A model generated the notes under the pieces. The model was not told the origin of the DNA, made no database searches, and saw only the letters and a program-made list of their open reading frames with translations. From the NCBI GenBank assembly GCA_965243105.1, contig CBDEUC010000003.1:1302001-1366000 (forward strand): DNA of 64,000 nucleotides, given 5' to 3'. The DNA comes from WLWS01 sp965243105. GTDB lineage: Bacteria > Pseudomonadota > Gammaproteobacteria > Eutrophobiales > Eutrophobiaceae. Every line of letters begins with the position of its first letter. The first letter of the stretch is position 1. Shown one piece after another: positions 53,326 through 61,171 of the stretch. A program made the position numbers and the translations under genes.

Positions 53326-54909
53326 TCAGTTCTGCGATACTCGCAGGACTTCTTCAAGACTCGTTTCGCCTGCCAGTACTTTATCCACACCACCCTGGCG
53401 CAGTGAATTCAATCCGCTCGCCATAACAGCGGAACGCAGGGCGCTCTCGCCCTGGTTATCATGGATAAGCTGGCGAATTTCGTCGTCAACACACATCAAT
53501 TCAAAAATACCGGTCCTGCCACGATAACCACTGTAACCACACGACTCACACCCGGCAGAGTGATAAACATGCACCTTGCGGTTGCCGTGTAAACCCATCA
53601 GGCGATACTCGGCTGGATCCGGCTTACGACTTTCGCGGCAATCCGGGCAAAGTTTCCTGACAAGCCGTTGCGCCATGGCGCCGATTAAACTGGAAGCGAC
53701 GAGGTAGGGTTCCACACCCATATCAATCATCCTCGTGATGCTGCCGACCGCATCATTGGTGTGAAGTGTAGAAAATACCCTGTGACCAGTAAGGCTCGCC
53801 TGTACCGCCACCTGGGCGGTTTCGAGGTCACGTATTTCGCCGACCATGATAACGTCGGGATCCTGTCTCAGGATGGCTCGAAGTCCTCGCGCAAATGTCA
53901 TTCCTGTTTTTGTGTTCACTGGAATCTGGCACACGCCCGGTAAATCGTACTCGACAGGATCTTCTGCGGTGATGATATTCACATCCGGGTTCAGCACCTG
54001 CTGCAGGGCGGCATAGAGAGTGGTTGTTTTTCCCGAACCGGTGGGCCCGGTGACAAGGAAAATACCGTAGGGTGAACGAATCATGTTGGAGAATGATTTG
54101 CTGATGTCCGTGGGCATGCCGATATGATCAAATCTTAGCGGGCCCTGCTCCTTTTCAAGAACACGCATGACCACGCGCTCACCATGATGAGTGGGCAGGG
54201 TAGATACGCGAACATCCACGGCTCGGCCGGCGAGACGCAGGCTAATTCGGCCGTCCTGGGGTACTCGTTTTTCGGCTATATTGAGCCTGGACATGACCTT
54301 GACCCGGGCTGCAATACGTCCCGCCAGTGCCGCGGGAGTCTCTACCACGTCACGCAGGACACCGTCTACGCGATAGCGCACGACAACGCGGGAATCAAAG
54401 GGCTCAATATGTATGTCCGAGGCACGTTCCTCGATGGCCTGGGTCATCACCGCGTTCAGCATGCGAATAATCGGTGCATCATCTTCGCTGTCCAGCAGGT
54501 CTGCCGCTTCCCGGTTAAGGTTCGCCGACGCGGTTTCCAGATCAATGGTGTCGTCAAGTTCCTGCACTGCATCCACCACTTTGCCGCTTCTTTCATAGGC
54601 TCTTTGAAGTGCCCGGTCAAAGTCCTGGGGTGCAAGCATCACCGGTTTCAAATCAAGACCAAAAAATGACTGCGTCTCCAGGTAGGTTTCCCAGGTGATG
54701 TCGGGGCGTATCCAGACGGTGGTACGGCCATTAAATTCCGCTACCGGCAATATTCCCAGCTCACGCGACTGGCTGAAACCTACCGTGCCCGCGACCTCGG
54801 TATCTATCGAGTTAAGGTTAGGACTTGCTTCGTAGTCCCAGCCAAGCTGCTGTGCCCGCTCCAGGTAGGGGACATTCGGGTTAATATTCTCCGGTGGCGG
54901 CAAGCTCAT
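53326..54909 (-). CDS. gspE: Type II secretion ATPase GspE
   Basis: A 527-residue ATPase with Walker A GPTGSGKTTTLYAAL, Asp box ITAEDPVEYDLPG, Walker B DPDVIMVGEIRDLETA, His box LTGHRVFSTLHTNDA and a C4 zinc site (LCPDCRES ... GCESCGYSGYRGR). The N-terminal domain for GspL binding is present (about 1-140). The ATG overlaps the gspD stop by 4 bases. It powers pseudopilus extension. Confidence 0.98.
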   Translation of the reverse strand: MSLPPPENINPNVPYLERAQQLGWDYEASPNLNSIDTEVAGTVGFSQSRELGILPVAEFNGRTTVWIRPDITWETYLETQSFFGLDLKPVMLAPQDFDRALQRAYERSGKVVDAVQELDDTIDLETASANLNREAADLLDSEDDAPIIRMLNAVMTQAIEERASDIHIEPFDSRVVVRYRVDGVLRDVVETPAALAGRIAARVKVMSRLNIAEKRVPQDGRISLRLAGRAVDVRVSTLPTHHGERVVMRVLEKEQGPLRFDHIGMPTDISKSFSNMIRSPYGIFLVTGPTGSGKTTTLYAALQQVLNPDVNIITAEDPVEYDLPGVCQIPVNTKTGMTFARGLRAILRQDPDVIMVGEIRDLETAQVAVQASLTGHRVFSTLHTNDAVGSITRMIDMGVEPYLVASSLIGAMAQRLVRKLCPDCRESRKPDPAEYRLMGLHGNRKVHVYHSAGCESCGYSGYRGRTGIFELMCVDDEIRQLIHDNQGESALRSAVMASGLNSLRQGGVDKVLAGETSLEEVLRVSQN

Positions 54910-56870
54910 TGCTGCTGTCCTTCAACACCTGCCTGCGTCGCGGATGCCTGTCCCCCTGGTACAACCAGGTTCCACTCCTCAAGGGGATCGAGACTGTCTT
55001 CGTTAGCCTTCAGGGCCTGCCGGTCACTCATACGCCCGAGATACTGGTACTTTTTCAGGGTAGGTTCGTCCATGTCCGTTGGACCACGTATGACTCTCGG
55101 TCTTAAAAATATGAGCAGGTTGGTTTTCTTGCGATCGGTACTTTTAAAACGGAACAGGTTGCCAAGCAGTGGTATGTCTCCGAGTAGTGGAACTTTCTGC
55201 TCGTTCCTCACGATGTTATCTTCAATAAGTCCCCCAAGAACCAGCATGCGATCATTCTCCGCCACCACCGTTGTTTCAAGGGAACGCGTGTTAGTGACGA
55301 TGTCAAAAGCCTCGCCGCGTTGTGCAACGCTGGAGACCTCCTGGTAGATTTCCATCTTGATTGCACTGCCCTCGGTAATCTGGGGCTTTATCTTCAGGCG
55401 CAGACCCACATCCTGCCGCTCGATTGTTTGAAAAGGGTTCTGTACGGCAGTTCCCTGGGCAATTTGTGCAAATGAGCCAGTGATAAAGGGCACATTCTGA
55501 CCGATCACGATCTCTGCCTCTTCATTATCCATGGTCAGCATATTTGGCGTAGAGAGCACGTTGGCATCAGACTGGCTGTCCAGTGCTCTTGCAAGGGCAG
55601 AAAGATTTAGTACCTCGGTTCCATCCGGCAGGGTTACCGTGCCATCAATAAAACCAATGCTCAGGCCGGCCCCGGCTGCAAGGGGATTCGCTATTACGTC
55701 GGTAATACTCGTACCCACGGTAAAATTTGAACCGCCAACAACACCGCGGTTATCGGCACGTAATCCATCCGCAGTCTGGAACTGGATACCGAACTCGTTT
55801 AATGAGTCGATCCGGACCTCGGCAATCAGGGCTTCCACGTAAACCTGTAGTCGCCTGATATCAAGCTCCTTTACCACTCTTTCAATCGTAAAGAAATCTG
55901 ACTTGGAGGCAGTAACGACAATTGAGTTCGTTGCCGGATCTGCTGTTATGCTGATCCCACCACTGATTTCTTTTTCGCCTTTATCTCGCGTGTCCTTGAT
56001 AGTTTCGCGCAGTACCTCGACCATTTCCTCGGCATCCGCATTTTTCAGGTAAATGACGTGAGTGTTACCGGACGACTGCATTGGCATATCCAGTTCTTTC
56101 GCAAGGGTTCTTATTTGCCGGCGGGTAGACGGGTCGGCCTTGATTACCAGGTTATTTGTCCTGTTATCCGCCATTACCATGACCGCGCCGGGGGCCGCAT
56201 TTTCGCCCTGGGCAGGCTGATGCAACGGAGCCAGTAATCGAGCAAGTTCTTCTGCCGAGGCATTTTGCAAGGGCACAAGTTCCACTTCTCCGCTTTGAGT
56301 TGGAGAATCAAGACGACGAATGATCTTGACGAGACGCTCAAGGTTCGCTGCGCGGTCAGTGATAATTAGTGATGATGTTGTTGAGTCTGCTGCCATGTGG
56401 CCATAGGGTGGAACAAGAGGACGCAACAGCGGCACAATTCTTTCTGCCTGTATGTGCTGCAGCCGTAGTACCCTGGTCACCATGTCATCGCGATTAACAG
56501 TTTTGCCGTTATTGGCCTCCACCGTGCTTCGCATTTTTCCTTCTTCCTGGGGCACAATCTTGGTAACACCATCGGACTCTACTGTGACATAACCATTGAT
56601 TTCCAGGACTGACAGGAAAGCCTTGTAAGCCTCGTCACGAGTCAGGGGGTCAGGAGCCACGACATTAACCTTGCCTTTAACACGAGGGTCTACCAGGAAA
56701 TTGCGCCCTGTAAATTCTGAAACTGCCTGTATCACTGTGCGAAGATCCGCATCCTGGAAATCGAAATTAACCTCTTCCTGGGCCACCGCAATGCCCAGGT
56801 GCATGGTCATCATGAGCACACAGAGGGCACGCAGTACAGGTAAATGAAAACCTGGGTGACTTGATGTCAT
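54906..56870 (-). CDS. gspD: Type II secretion outer-membrane secretin GspD
   Basis: A 654-residue secretin: signal peptide 1-30, N0 domain (VNFDFQDADLRTVIQAVSEFTGRN), N1-N3 domains (VPLQNASAEELARLLAPL, VIYLKNADAEEMVEVL) and a C-terminal secretin barrel (VLSTPNMLTMDNEEAEIVIGQNVPF, VGLRLKIKPQI, TTVVAENDRMLVLGGLIED, VPLLGDIPLLGNLFR). It forms the exit channel. A C-terminal S-domain-like extension (about 600-654) may bind a pilotin. Confidence 0.98.
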   Translation of the reverse strand: MTSSHPGFHLPVLRALCVLMMTMHLGIAVAQEEVNFDFQDADLRTVIQAVSEFTGRNFLVDPRVKGKVNVVAPDPLTRDEAYKAFLSVLEINGYVTVESDGVTKIVPQEEGKMRSTVEANNGKTVNRDDMVTRVLRLQHIQAERIVPLLRPLVPPYGHMAADSTTSSLIITDRAANLERLVKIIRRLDSPTQSGEVELVPLQNASAEELARLLAPLHQPAQGENAAPGAVMVMADNRTNNLVIKADPSTRRQIRTLAKELDMPMQSSGNTHVIYLKNADAEEMVEVLRETIKDTRDKGEKEISGGISITADPATNSIVVTASKSDFFTIERVVKELDIRRLQVYVEALIAEVRIDSLNEFGIQFQTADGLRADNRGVVGGSNFTVGTSITDVIANPLAAGAGLSIGFIDGTVTLPDGTEVLNLSALARALDSQSDANVLSTPNMLTMDNEEAEIVIGQNVPFITGSFAQIAQGTAVQNPFQTIERQDVGLRLKIKPQITEGSAIKMEIYQEVSSVAQRGEAFDIVTNTRSLETTVVAENDRMLVLGGLIEDNIVRNEQKVPLLGDIPLLGNLFRFKSTDRKKTNLLIFLRPRVIRGPTDMDEPTLKKYQYLGRMSDRQALKANEDSLDPLEEWNLVVPGGQASATQAGVEGQQQ

Positions 56871-56887
56871 TAGCAGATCCTTGGTTA

Positions 56888-57760
56888 TTATTGTATTGAG
56901 TAATTGATGGTGACTTCTCGACCATCCCGCAGTATGGCCAGCTGAAAGTTGTCTTCCTTGCGAAGTTTTCGATAGGCCCAGAATGCATCTTTTGTATTGT
57001 TTACATCCAGTCCATTGACGGAACGAAGCACATCATCCCGTTTCAAACCAAGCTGTCGAAACACACTGTCTTTTTGTACATCCACGATTCGAAAGCCCGC
57101 TGGCTGATCGTTTTCACTGTAAGGTTCCGTGCGCGCAGTTTTTAACAACGACGGTAAATCATTGAGACGTGAATGGAACTCCTCCCGCTCCACCTTGAAT
57201 TCCATCTTGATATCGCCGGTCACCCGGGATCCCTGGGTTGAGACCTGTTCTTCGTGTCTCGCCAGCTTGTCCACCCTTAGGCTGAGAGACTCATTAACAC
57301 CCCGGTGCCGTAACACGACGCGTCGCGTTTCTATCTCCACCACGCGGGCATTTTCAATTCCGTCACCGACCCTGTAGACTTTTTCCTCCTTGTTCGCATG
57401 CTGGATCACTGCAAGACGCCGATCTGTCCCCTTTTGTAAAAGGATCCCCTTCAATACCAGGTCGAGCCCGGTCTCCCTTACCGGTTCGGCAACTTTATCG
57501 CTCTCAATTTCATCCCCAGGTAATCCGAATAGCGCCTTAACTACAGCGGGTGGCGTGGCAATATTTTTCGACCAATCCTGTTTCGCGACATTTTCATGTT
57601 GAACAATCCGGTCTTTTCTCATTTCATTATTTGGGTGGTTATCGAAACCATGCAGGATCTGCAGCGCCAGCAGGACGACGCCACTCAACAGCACGACCTC
57701 AAGCAGGCGCACGGGCGTATTAGAACTAATGTTGATTTTTCCAATGTAAGGTATGGGCAT
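56888..57760 (-). CDS. gspC: Type II secretion inner-membrane protein GspC
   Basis: About 290 residues: one membrane helix (VRLLEVVLLSGVVLLALQIL), a homology-region domain (ETGLDLVLKGILLQKGTDRRLAVIQ) that contacts the secretin, and a C-terminal PDZ domain (PAGFRIVDVQKDSVFRQLGLKRDDVLRSVNG). I chose the ATG at 57760 (MPIPYIGK) over an upstream TTG at 57829; the ribosome site is weak. The PDZ form is typical of classical systems. It begins the gspC-D-E-F-G-H-I-J-K-L-M operon. Confidence 0.93.
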   Translation of the reverse strand: MPIPYIGKINISSNTPVRLLEVVLLSGVVLLALQILHGFDNHPNNEMRKDRIVQHENVAKQDWSKNIATPPAVVKALFGLPGDEIESDKVAEPVRETGLDLVLKGILLQKGTDRRLAVIQHANKEEKVYRVGDGIENARVVEIETRRVVLRHRGVNESLSLRVDKLARHEEQVSTQGSRVTGDIKMEFKVEREEFHSRLNDLPSLLKTARTEPYSENDQPAGFRIVDVQKDSVFRQLGLKRDDVLRSVNGLDVNNTKDAFWAYRKLRKEDNFQLAILRDGREVTINYSIQ

Positions 57761-57880
57761 AGGAAATAAAATTTGAATGTCCTGTAAAAAAATTTTCGAC
57801 CTGAAACATTCGTGGTCGGCCCTGTTCAAGCTGGAAATGAAATGCTGTACATGCAGATCAATCCGCCTGTTTATTAAGGT

Positions 57881-57932
57881 TAGACAGGGTTTATTACAGG
57901 AATGTACTGCCTTTATTACATCTGTGTGACAG
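57881..57932 (-). promoter_or_regulatory. Array of PhoB-like half-sites upstream of gspC
   Basis: On the minus strand: CTGTCAC (57932-57926), ATGTAAT (57921-57915), a weak GCAGTAC (57910-57904), CTGTAAT (57899-57893) and CTGTCTA (57887-57881). Steps are 11, 11, 11 and 12 bp. The first and fourth sites are the same CTGTCAC and CTGTAAT words seen in the porin array. The array starts 5 bp after the stop of the PhoB-like gene and lies about 120 bp before gspC, with TAATAA nearby as a possible -10. Confidence 0.72.
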
Positions 57933-57937
57933 GCGGC

Positions 57938-58645
57938 TTAGTTTGCCGAAAAGCGATAGCCTACGTTACGCACAGTTTGTATATATGAATCATAACCATG
58001 AGGCAGAAGAGCCTTTCGCAGCCGACGTATGTACACATTGATAGTCTGCTCTTCAACAGTAGAGTTCTCTCCCCAGATCCTTTCGATCAGCTGCTCTCGA
58101 CTATATACCTTGTCGGGATGGGTAAAGAAAAAGTACAAAAGGCGAAATTCAGTGTAATTAATCTGCACTGACTCACCCCTGGCCGTCACCTGGTGATTAC
58201 TCAGATCCACCACCAGGCCATTTAATTCCAGTGTCTGGCTCAGGGTATTTTCAGGCTTCCTGCGGATTATTGCCCTGATCCTGGCCAGGAATTCCTTGTT
58301 GGAGAAGGGCTTGGTCATGTAATCGTCAGCGCCGACATCCAGGGCATAGATCTTGTCTGACTCATCACCACGCGCGGTTAACATTATTATAGGAATATCG
58401 CGGGTAGTGACCTCCGATCTCAGGTGCCTTGCGTAATCCACGCCATTTAACCCGGGTAACATCCAGTCAAGGACAATGAGATCAGGTTTTCTACGGGATA
58501 TAACGCCCTGCGCTTCCTCGGCATCGGCTGCCTCTTCCAGGGCATAGCCATTTTTCATGAGCAGATAACCGATCATCGCACGAACCTCGGGGTCATCCTC
58601 GATGACCAGGATTTCGTCTCTGGATTGTACTTCGTGAGCTAACAC
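57938..58645 (-). CDS. PhoB-like OmpR-family response regulator
   Basis: A 235-residue two-domain regulator. The receiver domain (about 11-125) has acidic IEDD, phosphoacceptor Asp60 (IVLDWMLPGLNG), TARGDESD and Lys112. The winged-helix DNA-binding domain (about 136-235) has TEFRLLYFFFTHPDKVYSREQLIERIWG and INVYIRRLRKAL. The sequence is closer to PhoB than to other OmpR members by its DWMLPG, TRDIP and THPDKVYSREQL text. It starts with GTG and lacks a clear ribosome site. No phoR or other kinase gene is adjacent, so it is an orphan PhoB or PhoB paralogue. Confidence 0.88.
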   Translation of the reverse strand: MLAHEVQSRDEILVIEDDPEVRAMIGYLLMKNGYALEEAADAEEAQGVISRRKPDLIVLDWMLPGLNGVDYARHLRSEVTTRDIPIIMLTARGDESDKIYALDVGADDYMTKPFSNKEFLARIRAIIRRKPENTLSQTLELNGLVVDLSNHQVTARGESVQINYTEFRLLYFFFTHPDKVYSREQLIERIWGENSTVEEQTINVYIRRLRKALLPHGYDSYIQTVRNVGYRFSAN

Positions 58646-58749
58646 GAAGTGAATTACACTACCCGAATATTACATTTTTATTAAAGAGATATTATATTCC
58701 GGAGACGGACGCGAAACTGGTGCACTGCGTTTAAGTAGTGAGTGGCGCA

Positions 58750-59460
58750 TCAGCCCTGGCCGGGGCTTTTAATTCGCTCGAGTTCAACTGAATAAATGTT
58801 TTCAAATTCCAGTGGATGGGTGTACTCCTTGCGCTGTCTCTTGACCAGTCCGACACCCGGGGCATACCAGTCGGTGATTTCAATATTAATGGTGTCAATG
58901 GCCATAAATTCTTTTAGCGAGCCTCCACCCCCGTAAATCGAACCCTTGCCATCTACACGTATACAATTCCTGAACTTGCCTGCCGCAACTTCCACGGTTT
59001 CGTTTATAGCTGTAATTTCATACTTAACCGGTATTACTTCGTTTTTAATTTTTCGATTGTAGGTAGATTCAAAAGCACCGGTAACTTTTAGATAAAGAAT
59101 TTTTGAATCAACACTCCAGTTGACGCCCAGCTCAGCTGGTTCCCTGATTATTATCTCCCTTACACCTGTTTCGGGATCAATCTTGTAGACGCCTTCGCTA
59201 TTTCGTTGAAAGTACTCCACTCGACCATCAGGACGTTTTTTCGGTATTACCTTCTCTCCATCGAGTTTTACCGCAGGCAGGGTCGACTCAACTATTTTTT
59301 GCACGTGGGGTTCACCCCTGATAAAGCGTTTTATGGAATACTGCCACCATATGCCTTCCTGCAGCGGGAACATGGAGTTATCCGGGCCACTACATGACGC
59401 TGTAAATCCCAGCGCGAAGACAATTAATATTTTTCCAAAAAAAGATGTATCTTTATGCAT
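58750..59460 (-). CDS. Hypothetical lipoprotein
   Basis: A 236-residue lipoprotein with signal peptide and lipobox FTASC (Cys23). It begins after the Cys with PLQEGIWWQYSIKRFIRGE and later shows FRNCIRVDGKGSIYGGGG and ITDWYAPGVGLVKRQRKEY, a pattern seen in putative beta-barrel-like DUF lipoproteins that report on cell-wall or outer-membrane state. No named family can be given. Its start overlaps the CPBP protease gene by 8 bases, so the two are co-transcribed. Confidence 0.75.
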   Translation of the reverse strand: MHKDTSFFGKILIVFALGFTASCSGPDNSMFPLQEGIWWQYSIKRFIRGEPHVQKIVESTLPAVKLDGEKVIPKKRPDGRVEYFQRNSEGVYKIDPETGVREIIIREPAELGVNWSVDSKILYLKVTGAFESTYNRKIKNEVIPVKYEITAINETVEVAAGKFRNCIRVDGKGSIYGGGGSLKEFMAIDTINIEITDWYAPGVGLVKRQRKEYTHPLEFENIYSVELERIKSPGQG

Positions 59461-60361
59461 TATCCTGCTGCTTCTCTGTTTTTACTTGTCTCTTCTCGTC
59501 GATAAAGTAGTACAGCACCAGGAATAGCAATAGCATGCCTGATGACAGGTAACCAAACTGGTGATCATAGGCGTTCACCAGGAACGCGTAATTATTTTCC
59601 TCTGTATAGTTTGCAAGGTAAAAGAAAACTTTCATCACCAGCACGATAGCTGCATGCATTCCGATACAGGGTAGAATACTGGCACTGCGAATACGAACCA
59701 TTGCAAAAAAGATCCCAAGGATGAATAGTGTGATACAGGCATCAAGGGTTGGCCAGAACTTATACCTGAAAAGTGCCGCGGGAAATATTTCTATCCCGGT
59801 AAACCATCCTGGCTCAAACCCTTCCGGCAGGGCGCGGAACTTTATAAAATGGACCAGGGCGTAAAACAGGCTGGTCATGACTACTGCGATGACCACATTC
59901 GTTTGCTTCTGCAACCCGCCAAGCAGTGCACCGCGAAAGATAACTTCCTCAACCAGTCCCACAACCAGGCCCGCCAATATTCCCTTGATGGTTATTTTGA
60001 CCAGTGCCGAAACTGTTGTGTCCGCGGAAGGGTCAAAGTGATAAATACCAAGAAAAATAAAACTACTGACAAGCAATAACATGATGAGGAAACCAGCAAG
60101 GTAACCCTGCAGGAATAATATTCCCCTGGTGTTGCGACTGTCGCGCCACGCTATACCTTCAAGTGAGAGCGCACCAGCGTACCTGAGGTAAAGCAGGCTG
60201 AATATCAAACCACTTAGAAGCGTGGTTCTCGAGATAACCCTGTGAAATTCCGGATCTGAAAACAGGGAAAGCAGGCTATAAACCGGGTAAGCCAGGATAG
60301 CGCCGAATAACAGGGCTGTCGCAAACACCAGCAAAAATACAAGCACAGCACGCAATGCCAT
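59453..60361 (-). CDS. CPBP-family intramembrane protease
   Basis: A 302-residue membrane protein with about eight helices. GLVEEVIFRGALLGGL carries the catalytic Glu138-Glu139-xxx-Arg143 motif, and LFYALVHFIKF the second motif with His171, matching CPBP/CAAX type II proteases (Rce1-like). In bacteria these include immunity proteins and lipoprotein or peptide processing enzymes. The substrate is unknown; overlap with the lipoprotein gene suggests they act together. Confidence 0.88.
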   Translation of the reverse strand: MALRAVLVFLLVFATALLFGAILAYPVYSLLSLFSDPEFHRVISRTTLLSGLIFSLLYLRYAGALSLEGIAWRDSRNTRGILFLQGYLAGFLIMLLLVSSFIFLGIYHFDPSADTTVSALVKITIKGILAGLVVGLVEEVIFRGALLGGLQKQTNVVIAVVMTSLFYALVHFIKFRALPEGFEPGWFTGIEIFPAALFRYKFWPTLDACITLFILGIFFAMVRIRSASILPCIGMHAAIVLVMKVFFYLANYTEENNYAFLVNAYDHQFGYLSSGMLLLFLVLYYFIDEKRQVKTEKQQDNA

Positions 60362-60383
60362 TCCCCCTGAAATTTGTAAAAAA

Positions 60384-60698
60384 CTACTGTATTTTTATTG
60401 TAGCGGACTCGCTCAAGCCCTTCGTATCAACCCAGCTGATGCTAACCGTGTCACCCGGTTTTGCCCCTTCAAACGAAAATGAAAGATAAGGATTCTTCGA
60501 TACCGCGCGGCTCCAGTCACAGCGCATGATCACGCTATCGTTGTGCTTGCACAGAACTTCCTGGATAAAATACACCGGTATCACGGTGCCACTGTTGCTA
60601 TCCACCTCAAAGCCAGTATTCATTGGATGCCTTATAATTGACCTCACCGTTGTCAGGCCATTCCTGTGACTGGCGCGAAGTCGAATACTATCTGCCAT
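60384..60698 (-). CDS. soxZ: Thiosulfate-oxidation carrier subunit SoxZ
   Basis: A 104-residue immunoglobulin-like protein starting MADSIRLRASHRNGLTTVRSIIRHPMNTGF, with VIPVYFIQEVLC and the final GDTVSISWVDTKGLSESATIKI, as in SoxZ. It forms the SoxYZ sulfur carrier in the periplasm, exported by riding with SoxY. The ATG overlaps the soxY stop by one base (TAATG). No soxX, soxA or soxB is in the window. Confidence 0.92.
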   Translation of the reverse strand: MADSIRLRASHRNGLTTVRSIIRHPMNTGFEVDSNSGTVIPVYFIQEVLCKHNDSVIMRCDWSRAVSKNPYLSFSFEGAKPGDTVSISWVDTKGLSESATIKIQ

Positions 60699-61150
60699 TA
60701 ACTGCACCCTCCTTCAACCACCTCGACATACTTGCTTGCCCTGAAGAGCTTGCCATTGGATTTCACAATCGCTATGAGTTCAGAAGGCGCACCAACTTTT
60801 ATCCTGGTAGCGACGAAAGCCCTGCACTGGGGAGACAACTCGAAATGCGCTATCAACGGATTAGGGTTTTTTTCCACCACGATAGATATTGAGCTGACGC
60901 CAGGCAAATCGCTGTTTATTTTAACCGGCACCACCGCACCGTTTTCCACCAGGTCATGAACGCCAATGGTGATCTGGTCGCTGTCAGTAATGCTCATGCC
61001 GGGAAACAACTTTTCCAGCGCAACTTCTGATTTGATTGCAGAGAAGGCTTCAGTATTCCATTCAGCCCATGCAAGGGAAGCTCTTAACAGGCTACCGGCC
61101 AGGGGTAACGACAGCAGGAGTTTTACGATATCTCTACGACGCATTGTCAA
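60698..61150 (-). CDS. soxY: Thiosulfate-oxidation carrier subunit SoxY
   Basis: A 150-residue protein with a Tat-like leader (MRRRDIVKLLLSLPLAGSLL) and the SoxY core (ALEKLFPGMSITDSDQITIGVHDLVENGAVVPVKI). The C-terminus reads EGGCS, with Cys149 as the sulfur-carrying residue; the usual ending is GGCGG, so the last residues are changed and shortened by one. It probably still carries sulfur species. Linked to soxZ and 21 bp from bepA. Confidence 0.9.
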   Translation of the reverse strand: MTMRRRDIVKLLLSLPLAGSLLRASLAWAEWNTEAFSAIKSEVALEKLFPGMSITDSDQITIGVHDLVENGAVVPVKINSDLPGVSSISIVVEKNPNPLIAHFELSPQCRAFVATRIKVGAPSELIAIVKSNGKLFRASKYVEVVEGGCS

Positions 61151-61171
61151 GTGGTGTGCTCGGCTTCCTTG

